Shown: positions 46,041-53,900 of the stretch, piece after piece
Layout of the letters: each line of letters opens with the position of its first letter
Numbering within the stretch: the first letter of the stretch is position 1
From: an uncultured Christensenella sp.
GTDB lineage: Bacteria > Bacillota > Clostridia > Christensenellales > Borkfalkiaceae
Reading direction: 5' to 3'
Assembly (NCBI GenBank): GCA_910576655.1
Contig: CAJTJC010000007.1
Location: 30,294 to 94,293, forward strand
DNA length: 64,000 nucleotides
Position numbers and translations under genes: made by a program
The notes under the pieces: model-generated
Seen by the model: the letters and a program-made list of their open reading frames with translations, nothing else
Told to the model about the DNA's origin: nothing
Databases searched by the model: none

Positions 46041-47942
46041 ATGGGACTTACCTTAGCGCAAAAGATAATCAAAAGCCACCTTGTCAGCGGCGAAATGACC
46101 GCCGGCAGCGAAATAGGCTTGTCAATAGACCAGACTCTCACGCAGGACGCGACGGGCACTATGGCGTACCTCGAATTCGAGGCAATGGGCGTCGAGCGCG
46201 TCAAAACCGAGCTTTCCGTGGCGTATATTGACCACAACACTCTGCAATGCGGCTTCGAAAACGCAGACGACCACAGGTACATACAGTCCGTTGCCGACAG
46301 GTACGGTCTGCGGTTTTCGCGGGCGGGCAACGGAATTTGCCATCAGGTCCACCTCGAACGCTTCGGAAAACCCGGCAAAACACTAATAGGCTCCGACAGT
46401 CACACCCCCACGGGCGGCGGTTTGGGCATGCTTGCTTTCGGCGCGGGCGGGCTGGACGTAGCGGTTGCAATGGGCGGCGGCGCATACTGCATAACCATGC
46501 CGAAAATGTATAAGGTCAACCTTTCGGGCAGACTGGGCGAAAACGTATCCGCAAAGGACGTTTCGCTGGAAATTCTGCGCATACTTTCCGTCAAGGGCGG
46601 CGTAGGCGCCGTTATAGAATGGGGCGGCGACGGCATAAAAACGCTTTCCGTGCCCGAACGCGCCACCATTACCAATATGGGCACCGAGCTCGGCGCAACC
46701 ACGTCTATATTCCCCTCCGACGAAATTACGCGAGGGTTTCTTAAAATGCAGGGACGCGAGGACGACTTCGTTCCCCTCGAAAGCGACGCCGACGCGGTAT
46801 ACGACAGAATAATAAATATTGACCTTTCGAAAATAACGCCGCTTATCGCGTGCCCGCACAGCCCAGACAACGTAACCGAGGTTGCTTCTGTTTCGGGAAC
46901 GCCGGTTGAACAAGTGTGCATAGGCTCATGCACGAATTCGTCGCTTGCAGACCTTTTGAAGGTCGCGGCGATTTTAAAGGGCAAAAAAATATCCCCCTCC
47001 GTCAGCCTTTCGGTTTCGGCTGGGTCTAAGCAGGTGCTTGCCGAGCTTTCGCGCTGCGGCGCGCTGAACGATATTTTACAGTCGGGGGCGCGGCTGCTCG
47101 AATGTGCGTGCGGCCCCTGCATAGGAATGGGCTTTTCCCCGCCCAGCGGCGGCGTATCCTTACGCACCTTTAACAGAAACTTTTACGGCAGAAGCGGAAC
47201 CGCGGACGCGCAGGTTTATCTCGTTTCGCCAGAAACGGCGGCGGCAAGCGCGGTTGCGGGCTGTATCTGCGACCCCCGCGCGCTCGGCGCCGTTAAGCCC
47301 ATGCCTCTGCCCGAAGCGTTTTCGATAGACGACAGCGCGATAATCATGCCGACCGGCAAAAGCCAAATATTGCGCGGACCCAACGTAAAGCCCGTACCAA
47401 GCGGCAAACCTCTGCCCGACGTTCTGTGCGCCACTGTCGCGCTGAAAGTAGGCGACAATATCACGACAGACCACATAATGCCAGCGGGCGCGAAAATTCT
47501 TCCCTACCGCTCGAATATCCCCTATCTTTCAAAATTCTGTTTTTCAGCGGTTGACGAAGGCTTCGCCGAACGCGCAAAAACTCTCGGCAGCAGCGTGATA
47601 GTCGGCGGAATCAACTACGGACAGGGCTCCTCGCGCGAGCATGCCGCACTCGTTCCCCTTTACCTCGGCGTAAGGGCGGTAATCGCAAAAAGCTTCGCGC
47701 GCATACACGCGGCGAACTTGATTAACGCGGGCATACTTCCGCTTACCTTCGACGGAGAAATATCGCAGAGCGACGAATTGGAAATACGCGGTCTGCACGC
47801 TTTGAATAGCGGCGAAGTAACGCTTATAAACAAAACGGCGGGCACGTCGTTTGCCGTAAAATGCAGCTTTACCGAACGCCAGCAAAGCATTTTGGCGGCG
47901 GGCGGACTACTTAACTATACGAGGCAATTATGCAAAAAATAG
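46041..47942 (+). CDS. acnA: aconitate hydratase (aconitase)
   Basis: Isomerises citrate to isocitrate through cis-aconitate. The product has 633 residues. The ATG is 1 bp after the preceding stop, with GAGG upstream. 4Fe-4S ligands are in IGSCTNSS and CACGPCIGMG. SDSHTPTGGG and the C-terminal swivel GGINYGQGSSREHAAL are present. Short, mitochondrial-like aconitase form common in anaerobic Firmicutes. It overlaps the next gene by 13 bp. Confidence 0.93.
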   Translation: MGLTLAQKIIKSHLVSGEMTAGSEIGLSIDQTLTQDATGTMAYLEFEAMGVERVKTELSVAYIDHNTLQCGFENADDHRYIQSVADRYGLRFSRAGNGICHQVHLERFGKPGKTLIGSDSHTPTGGGLGMLAFGAGGLDVAVAMGGGAYCITMPKMYKVNLSGRLGENVSAKDVSLEILRILSVKGGVGAVIEWGGDGIKTLSVPERATITNMGTELGATTSIFPSDEITRGFLKMQGREDDFVPLESDADAVYDRIINIDLSKITPLIACPHSPDNVTEVASVSGTPVEQVCIGSCTNSSLADLLKVAAILKGKKISPSVSLSVSAGSKQVLAELSRCGALNDILQSGARLLECACGPCIGMGFSPPSGGVSLRTFNRNFYGRSGTADAQVYLVSPETAAASAVAGCICDPRALGAVKPMPLPEAFSIDDSAIIMPTGKSQILRGPNVKPVPSGKPLPDVLCATVALKVGDNITTDHIMPAGAKILPYRSNIPYLSKFCFSAVDEGFAERAKTLGSSVIVGGINYGQGSSREHAALVPLYLGVRAVIAKSFARIHAANLINAGILPLTFDGEISQSDELEIRGLHALNSGEVTLINKTAGTSFAVKCSFTERQQSILAAGGLLNYTRQLCKK

Positions 47943-49129
47943 CAATGACGACGCCCCTCGTCGAAATGGACGGGGACGAAATGACGAGAGTTATCTGGAA
48001 AATGATTAAGGACGAGCTGATACTTCCGTTCGTAGACCTCAAAACGGAGTATTACGATTTGGGTCTTAAAAACCGCGACGCGACCGACGACGGCGTCACG
48101 CATCAGGCGGCGCTTGCAACCAAAAGACTGGGCGTGGCCGTAAAATGCGCCACGATAACGCCCAACCTTCAACGCGTTGAGGAATACGGGTTAAAGCGTA
48201 TGTGGAAAAGCCCCAACGGCACAATCCGCGCCGAGCTTGACGGAACGGTATTCCGCGCGCCGATAACGGTACCCTGCATCAAGCCCGCCGTAAACGGCTG
48301 GACGAGCCCCATTACCATTGCGCGTCACGCCTACGGCGACGTTTACAGGGCAACGGAAATACCCGTAAAGAAAGCGGGCAGGGCAGAGCTGACGTTCACC
48401 GACGCCGACGGCAACGTCACGCGCGAAACCGTCTACGACTTCGATGGCGAAGGCGTGCTGCAAGGGCAGCACAACAAGCTGTCTTCGATAAGCTCGTTCG
48501 CGCGCTCGTGCTTTAATTACGCGCTTACCACCAAACAGGACCTTTGGTTTTCAACCAAGGACACAATATCCAAAATTTACGACCAGACGTTCAAGCTCAC
48601 GTTTGAAAGCATTTACGAAAAGGAATTTAAAAGCGCGTTTGAAAAAGCGGGAATATCCTACTTTTACACGCTGATTGACGACGCGGTAGCGCGCGTAATA
48701 CGCTCTAACGGCGGATTTATCTGGGCGCTGAAAAATTACGACGGCGACGTTATGAGCGACATGGTTTCCACTGCGTTCGGCTCGCTTGCAATGATGACCA
48801 GCGTGCTCGTCTCGCCCGACGGCAAATACGAGTACGAGGCGGCGCACGGTACTGTCACCCGCCACTATTACAGATATATGAAGGGCGAAAGAACTTCTAC
48901 CAACCCCGTCGCAACGATATTCGCCTGGAGCGGCGCGCTGCGCAAGCGCGGCGAGTTGGACGGCATAGCCCAGCTTTCGGCGTTTGCCGACGCGCTTGAA
49001 AAAGCCACCCTCGACACCGTAAACGACGGCGTCGTCACCAAAGATTTACTTCCGCTTACGTCGATACCCGCCACCGCCGTTTACACCGACGAATTCATAT
49101 CCGCAATAAAAAAACGGCTATCAGTATAA
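47930..49129 (+). CDS. icd: NADP-dependent isocitrate dehydrogenase
   Basis: Oxidative decarboxylation of isocitrate to 2-oxoglutarate. At 399 residues it is the eukaryote-like type II dimeric class: VEMDGDEMTRVIWKMIKD, substrate site SPNGTIRAELDGTVFR, YDGDVMSDMVSTAFGSLAMM and the NADP-site AAHGTVTRHYY. Completes a three-step path from oxaloacetate and acetyl-CoA to 2-oxoglutarate, the precursor of glutamate. Confidence 0.94.
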   Translation: MQKIAMTTPLVEMDGDEMTRVIWKMIKDELILPFVDLKTEYYDLGLKNRDATDDGVTHQAALATKRLGVAVKCATITPNLQRVEEYGLKRMWKSPNGTIRAELDGTVFRAPITVPCIKPAVNGWTSPITIARHAYGDVYRATEIPVKKAGRAELTFTDADGNVTRETVYDFDGEGVLQGQHNKLSSISSFARSCFNYALTTKQDLWFSTKDTISKIYDQTFKLTFESIYEKEFKSAFEKAGISYFYTLIDDAVARVIRSNGGFIWALKNYDGDVMSDMVSTAFGSLAMMTSVLVSPDGKYEYEAAHGTVTRHYYRYMKGERTSTNPVATIFAWSGALRKRGELDGIAQLSAFADALEKATLDTVNDGVVTKDLLPLTSIPATAVYTDEFISAIKKRLSV

Positions 49130-49132
49130 AAC

Positions 49133-49159
49133 GCGCCCCGAAAAGTTTTTTCGGGGCGC
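49133..49159 (+). terminator. stem-loop terminator of the citrate operon
   Basis: 12-bp stem GCGCCCCGAAAA/TTTTCGGGGCGC with a 3-nt loop, just after icd. The T-tail is short, but the stem is strong and the next promoter begins at 49166. Confidence 0.65.
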
Positions 49160-49165
49160 TTACCG

Positions 49166-49194
49166 TTGACGACCGAAAAAATTTATTATATAAT
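49166..49194 (+). promoter_or_regulatory. promoter placing transcription start at the start codon of the EEP gene
   Basis: TTGACG (49166-49171), 17-bp spacer, TATAAT (49189-49194). The predicted +1 at 49201-49202 coincides with the ATG at 49202, so the mRNA would be leaderless. Confidence 0.75.
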
Positions 49195-49201
49195 ACGTTA
49201 T

Positions 49202-50329
49202 ATGAAAAAAATTATAAAAATTACGGCAATAACTCTTGCCTCGGTTATCGGACTTGCGATACTTACCGTAGTCGGCTACGTTATCTACGTTGCGGCTCAG
49301 TATTACAGAATAGACGACGGCGTGAAGCTTAGCGTGGACGGAAGCGCAAGCGGCGCGGTAAGCGTCGGCGGCGAATACACCGTTATGACCTATAACTTAG
49401 GCTTCGGCGCGTACTCCCCCGAATATTCCTTCTTTATGGATACGGGCGTAATGAACGACGGCACCGCCGTCGCGGGCAAATACGCCAAGGGAATGAGCGA
49501 GTCCGACGTGCGCAAAAACGTGGACGGTCAGACCGCGCTTGCCGCCGCAAGCGGGTGCGACTTCTATTTCTTTCAGGAGGTCGACGAAAAGGCGGACAGA
49601 AGCTACGGCGTAAATATGAAGGACGCCATGCGCAGCGCGCTGCCCCTCTTATCGACGACGTACGCGAAAAATTTTCACACCGCAAACCTGTTCTACCCCT
49701 TTTCCGACCCGATAGGAAAATCCGAAAGCGGGATACTCACCGCGTCGCGTTTCAAAATAGATAGCTCGGTGCGCCGCGCGTTCCCGATAACGACCGCTTT
49801 CCCCGACAAGTTTTTCGACCTTGACCGTTGCTTTTCGGTAAACTACGTTCCCGTAGAGGGCGGCCGCTACCTTACGCTTATAAATTTGCACATGTCGGCT
49901 TATGACGAGGGCGGCAAAATCAGGGCGAAGCAGCTGGAAATGCTTAACACCGTGCTGTCGCTCGAATACACCAAAGGCAACTACGTCGTCGCGGGCGGCG
50001 ACTTCAACCACTGCCTTATAGCGGACAACTTTGCCTCCGACGAGGAAGCGTTAAGCTATTTCCCGAGCGGGCAAAAGGTTCCCGACTGGGTGAAAAATTC
50101 CATACTGCACGAAAACGAAATAGCCGCGGGGTTCAAGATAGCCGCGCCCAAGAACGCGGCAACCTGCCGCGGAGCGGATATCCCCTACGAAAAGGGAGTC
50201 AATTACAGCACCGTAATAGACGGCTTCCTCTATTCGGACAACGTGGAAATAGTTTCCGAGACCGTAGTCGACACCGAATACGCGTACAGCGACCACAACC
50301 CCGTAAAAATCACGTTCAGGCTCAAATAA
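49202..50329 (+). CDS. membrane-anchored endonuclease/exonuclease/phosphatase-family protein
   Basis: 375 residues. One N-terminal hydrophobic segment (ITLASVIGLAILTVVGYVIY) anchors the protein with its catalytic domain outside. The EEP fold motifs are visible: VMTYNLGFG, FFQEVDE (catalytic Glu), AGGDFNH and YSDHNPVKI. Could act on nucleic acid or on phosphodiester/inositol-type substrates; a family of this fold includes DNase I, sphingomyelinase and inositol phosphatases. A standing in-frame ATG earlier would have to lie inside the promoter, so 49202 is the start, with no SD. Monocistronic. Confidence 0.82.
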   Translation: MKKIIKITAITLASVIGLAILTVVGYVIYVAAQYYRIDDGVKLSVDGSASGAVSVGGEYTVMTYNLGFGAYSPEYSFFMDTGVMNDGTAVAGKYAKGMSESDVRKNVDGQTALAAASGCDFYFFQEVDEKADRSYGVNMKDAMRSALPLLSTTYAKNFHTANLFYPFSDPIGKSESGILTASRFKIDSSVRRAFPITTAFPDKFFDLDRCFSVNYVPVEGGRYLTLINLHMSAYDEGGKIRAKQLEMLNTVLSLEYTKGNYVVAGGDFNHCLIADNFASDEEALSYFPSGQKVPDWVKNSILHENEIAAGFKIAAPKNAATCRGADIPYEKGVNYSTVIDGFLYSDNVEIVSETVVDTEYAYSDHNPVKITFRLK

Positions 50330-50358
50330 AAAAAGGCGTTCTTTTGAACGCCTTTTTT
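50328..50358. terminator. bidirectional terminator
   Basis: GGCGTTC/GAACGCC stem (50335-50341 and 50346-50352) with a TTTT loop, flanked by A7 and T6, so it can stop transcription from both converging genes. Confidence 0.92.
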
Positions 50359-50359
50359 A

Positions 50360-51151
50360 TTATCTGTTTTTCAGAACCTTTTCGAAATACACGCCGTAGA
50401 AGTGTTCCCCGTCCGTCGCCTTAATGCTGTCGCGCACGAACTGCGCCGCGGCGTTGCAGCTGTCCTCGGGCGAAGCCCCGCCGAGGTAGCTTGCCGTAAA
50501 CACCGACGCGAATATATCGCCCGTGCCGTGCTTTTTGACGGGCAAAAGCTCGTGCCGAAGCATTTTGCCGTTCACGTACTCGCCTATCGCCCCGCCGTAC
50601 TCCGCGCCAGTTATAATCACCTTGCCGTCGGTAAGCGCGCTCAGCTTTTCCGCAAGCCCGCGTACGAATTCCTCGCCGTAGTCGGCAACGTAATCGGTAC
50701 CCGTTAAAAAGCACGCCTCCGTCACGTTGGGCAGAATTATATCCGCGCGCCTTATAAGCTTGCGCATGGCGGCAACGTAGTTGATATCGAAGCCCGTGTA
50801 CAGCTTGCCGTTATCGGCGAAAACGGGGTCGATAATTATCGGCGCGCCCGCCTCCGAAAACTCGTCGAAGCAGCGCTCAGCAACGTCCATAAGCTCCGCC
50901 TTGCCGAGATAGCCGAGCAAAAACGCGTCGAACTTAACGCCGTTGTTTTTCCAGTTTTCGAAGATAGCGGGAATTTCGGGCGTAAGGTCGAGATAGCTCC
51001 ACCCCTTGAACATCGTATGGTTAGACAGCACGGCGGTGGGCAGTACGCACGTTTCCACGCCGTACGCCGAAAGTATGGGCAACGCTACCGTAAGCGAGCA
51101 CTGTCCGACGCAGGATAAATCCTGCATGGTTAAAATTCTTTTATTTTTCAT
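50360..51151 (-). CDS. pdxY: pyridoxal/pyridoxamine kinase
   Basis: Phosphorylates vitamin B6 vitamers (ribokinase/PfkB superfamily). The 263 residues start MKNKRILTMQDLSCVGQCSL (the family Ser/Gly N-terminus). They also carry DPVFADNGKLY, LPNVTEACFLTG and the catalytic KKHGTGDIFAS. The ATG at 51149-51151 has GGAGGA upstream and overlaps the preceding gene by 11 bp. Vitamer preference not predictable; ThiD-like activity is a less likely alternative. Confidence 0.88.
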   Translation of the reverse strand: MKNKRILTMQDLSCVGQCSLTVALPILSAYGVETCVLPTAVLSNHTMFKGWSYLDLTPEIPAIFENWKNNGVKFDAFLLGYLGKAELMDVAERCFDEFSEAGAPIIIDPVFADNGKLYTGFDINYVAAMRKLIRRADIILPNVTEACFLTGTDYVADYGEEFVRGLAEKLSALTDGKVIITGAEYGGAIGEYVNGKMLRHELLPVKKHGTGDIFASVFTASYLGGASPEDSCNAAAQFVRDSIKATDGEHFYGVYFEKVLKNR

Positions 51152-52469
51152 CGATTTCCTCCGCAAAGGGGTCTGCAACTGCTTCCGCAGCAGCCGCGGG
51201 AACGGCCCTTTTTTCTTTCTTTTTATTTATTATATCCATTACGAGCAGCACGCCGAAACGGGCGAACACGACCGCGAGGAATATCAGTCTTACCGTAAGA
51301 TACGCAGCCCTCACCGAAAGAGAGAACGGCAGCCACGCGCCGAATACGAACGCGACTATGCCGCTTACGGGCAGGAACCCTCCCATCAGGTTGAATATCC
51401 CCGTCGAGGTAGTATATTCCAGCCCCTGCTTTTTGCTCAGTCCCGCAAACGCGACCGACGCAACCAGCGCAATAAGCACGAAAACGAGCACCGAAAAAAC
51501 CATATCCGAAGCAAAGACGAGGAAATTAGCCGAAGCGTTCGAATCGAACGCGCCGAGAATAATTCCGTCAATCCCTTGCTCGCCTGCGACCGCGCCTTCC
51601 GCCGCCGCGTATCCGCCCGAAAAGCTTACCGCTATACCATTTTCGGTATAGAACGAGAAAAGGCAGTACTCGTCGAACAGAACGAGGTATTTGCCGTACT
51701 TGTTTTCGGACAGCTTACTTATATAATACGAGCGCACCGTAGGCACGCTTGCATACGATTCCACCTTATCGAACGAGGGATAGTATGATTTTGCGTACAG
51801 CTTGTAAACGGCGTCGTGAAGCTTTTTTCCCGAAAGCTCGCCGCTTGCCTCTTTTTCTTTTAAAAAGTTATATTCCTCGGCAATGCCGCTCTTGTATTCG
51901 CCGCCGTCCCTGTCGGAGGCCTTGTCGAGGTGGGCGCGGTATACGTCCTGCTTAGCCGAGGTATCGAGAGTGACCCCGCTGTACCTCAGGCTGAGCTTAT
52001 AGCCCGCCCTGTCCTTTGCGGGAAGCGCCGCGTACTCATCGTACGTAATTTCCTTGCCGTCGCCGTCGGCGCAAATTATGGTAAAGTCGTCGAAGGTTTC
52101 CGCTGCGGGGCGGGTGTCGACGACCAGCTCGTACCCGTTTATACGGTAAGGGCTGTCCTTGTCGGATAGCGTCTCTATCCTGTCGCCGTCGTAGCAGAGC
52201 TTGCCGTCCTCGAACGAAAGCTGCTCGCCGCCGAGCGCGGAATAGGCAAACTGCCTGAACTTGTCCGCGTTTTCGTAATGCGTACCGAACGAGGCGTTAT
52301 AGCCTACCGTCAAACCGCCGCAGATAAGCACCACGCCGACCGCCACGCCGAAAACCACGTTCAGCAAGCTGCGCTTTGCGCCGCTGCGCGCGTAACCGTT
52401 ATGGAAAAAGTTAAAGCATATATACTTTAACCAGTCCGAGAAATCACCGAGAAATTTTTTAAAGTTCAT
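51141..52469 (-). CDS. multi-pass membrane protein of unknown function (442 aa)
   Basis: One N-terminal helix (about 35-58), a large extracellular region of about 250 residues (including RINGYELVVDTRP and the Lys/Glu-rich FLKEKEASGELSGKK), and three or four helices from about 315 to 415. A cytoplasmic tail ends AVADPFAEEIDEK. The arrangement resembles DUF1189-type proteins, but the similarity is by topology only. It is first in a two-gene unit with the pyridoxal kinase, behind a promoter that leaves no leader. Confidence 0.65.
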   Translation of the reverse strand: MNFKKFLGDFSDWLKYICFNFFHNGYARSGAKRSLLNVVFGVAVGVVLICGGLTVGYNASFGTHYENADKFRQFAYSALGGEQLSFEDGKLCYDGDRIETLSDKDSPYRINGYELVVDTRPAAETFDDFTIICADGDGKEITYDEYAALPAKDRAGYKLSLRYSGVTLDTSAKQDVYRAHLDKASDRDGGEYKSGIAEEYNFLKEKEASGELSGKKLHDAVYKLYAKSYYPSFDKVESYASVPTVRSYYISKLSENKYGKYLVLFDEYCLFSFYTENGIAVSFSGGYAAAEGAVAGEQGIDGIILGAFDSNASANFLVFASDMVFSVLVFVLIALVASVAFAGLSKKQGLEYTTSTGIFNLMGGFLPVSGIVAFVFGAWLPFSLSVRAAYLTVRLIFLAVVFARFGVLLVMDIINKKKEKRAVPAAAAEAVADPFAEEIDEK

Positions 52470-52475
52470 AGTGGT

Positions 52476-52504
52476 ATTATATCCCGCTTTGGCGAAAAGG
52501 TCAA
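52476..52504 (-). promoter_or_regulatory. promoter for the 442-aa membrane protein, predicted leaderless
   Basis: Minus strand TTGACC (complement of 52499-52504), 17-bp spacer, TATAAT (complement of 52476-52481). Six bases (ACCACT) separate the -10 box from the ATG, so +1 falls on the A of the start codon. Confidence 0.78.
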
Positions 52505-52556
52505 CGGATTATATGTGAAAAGCCGTCCGTACGCGCAATTAACCTTAAAAAATTTA

Positions 52557-52585
52557 TTGAAATTTGTCAGCGGATATGATAAAAT
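52557..52585 (+). promoter_or_regulatory. promoter of the solute-binding/sensor kinase pair
   Basis: TTGAAA (52557-52562), 17-bp spacer, TAAAAT (52580-52585), preceded by TATGA. Start near 52592; leader of about 22 nt with a weak GGGG before the ATG at 52614. Confidence 0.6.
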
Positions 52586-52613
52586 TACTTTATATTATAT
52601 TTCGGGGTTCATT

Positions 52614-53900
52614 ATGAAGAAGAGAGCCATACCCCTGCTTCTCGCCGCTTTTGCGGCAGCCTGCCTTGCCGGCGGCTGCGGCAGCGGAGAAAGCGGGTCG
52701 ATAATAATACTCGACGGCAAGAACGAGCAGACGAAAAAAACCGCGCTTACGGTATACGGGCACAGAACCGACCGTTACAGTCTTTCCGTTATAGAAGGCG
52801 CTTTGCAGGGCTATATGTCGGCGTATTCCGCGGACGTTTCCTACGAGGGCGCCGCGGACGCGTATTACTGGAACGCGCTCGATACGCGCTATAAAACGGA
52901 CAACCTTAACGACGTGTTTATGACCGACCGCGACAGACTGCTTACCATGCAGGACTCGCTTGCCGACCTTACGGACGCGGTCAACGCGGACGCCTACAAC
53001 GAATTTACGCGCAGCCAGCTTTACAGCGCGGACGGCAAAATTTACGCCGCGCCGACGGGCATTTCGACGTACGGACTGTACGTCAATTACGACCTGCTGC
53101 AAAAGCACGGACAGTCCGTGCCGCGCAACCTGTCAGAGTTTACGGCGGTTTGCGACTACTTCGTGAAAAACGGCGTCGCCCCGCTCGTGTGCAACAACTA
53201 TTCCTCGCTCAGCTCTCTCATTCTCGCGCGCGGGCTGCACGAAACGTACGCGCGGTCGGACACCGCCGACGAGATAGAAAAATTCAACGCAAATCCCTCG
53301 GCCCTTGCCGCGCCGCTTAGCGACGGAGTCGACCTCGTGTACTCAATGATTGAAAGCAACTGGATTGACCTTACCGAAGCGGCGGGTACCCAAAGCCTCT
53401 GCGACGACCTCTCTCTGTTTGCCCGCGGCGACCGTCCGTTTATGATTACGGGCGGATGGGCTTCCGCAACGCTCAGGCGCATTTTAAAGCGCGAGGGTAA
53501 AAGCCTGAGCTACGGCATACACGCCTATCCCGTGCTCGAATCGTCGAGCGTGCTCGTCGCGCAGGCGGACTCGCTTATCAGCGTCAAAAAGGGCGAAAAC
53601 GAGCGCGCGGCAAAGCAGCTCGTTTCGGCATTGACAAGCCCCGCGGTGCTGCTCGGACTGAGCGAAAATCAAAGCAGATTTACCGCGCTTGGCGGACACA
53701 CCCAGATAGATTCCGACTCTGCCATAATCCCCTCGGCGAGCTATCTCGTCAAGGGCAAATACGTCGTAGGGTCCGACCGCAACTTAGCCGTACCCCTCGA
53801 CTCGATGCTCGGCGAGTGCGGAACGCTTATTCTCGGCGGAAGCAGCGCGGACGCGGTAAAGGCAAGGCTGCTCGAGCTGTTGAAAGGAGTCGCCGTATGA
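52614..53900 (+). CDS. extracellular solute-binding lipoprotein (family 1 type), paired with sensor kinase
   Basis: Lipobox LAGGC (Cys22), 428 residues. The family 1 binding-protein layout is seen: a conserved IYAAPTGISTYGLYVNYDLL hinge strand, LPDLTDAV-like LADLTDAVNADAYN, a FARGDRPFMITGGW motif and a closing lobe. No permease or ABC ATPase is next to it. Instead its stop overlaps the start of a hybrid sensor kinase (ATGA), so it probably binds a ligand and hands the signal to that kinase rather than serving transport. The ligand (sugar, or other small organic) is not predictable. Confidence 0.85.
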   Translation: MKKRAIPLLLAAFAAACLAGGCGSGESGSIIILDGKNEQTKKTALTVYGHRTDRYSLSVIEGALQGYMSAYSADVSYEGAADAYYWNALDTRYKTDNLNDVFMTDRDRLLTMQDSLADLTDAVNADAYNEFTRSQLYSADGKIYAAPTGISTYGLYVNYDLLQKHGQSVPRNLSEFTAVCDYFVKNGVAPLVCNNYSSLSSLILARGLHETYARSDTADEIEKFNANPSALAAPLSDGVDLVYSMIESNWIDLTEAAGTQSLCDDLSLFARGDRPFMITGGWASATLRRILKREGKSLSYGIHAYPVLESSSVLVAQADSLISVKKGENERAAKQLVSALTSPAVLLGLSENQSRFTALGGHTQIDSDSAIIPSASYLVKGKYVVGSDRNLAVPLDSMLGECGTLILGGSSADAVKARLLELLKGVAV

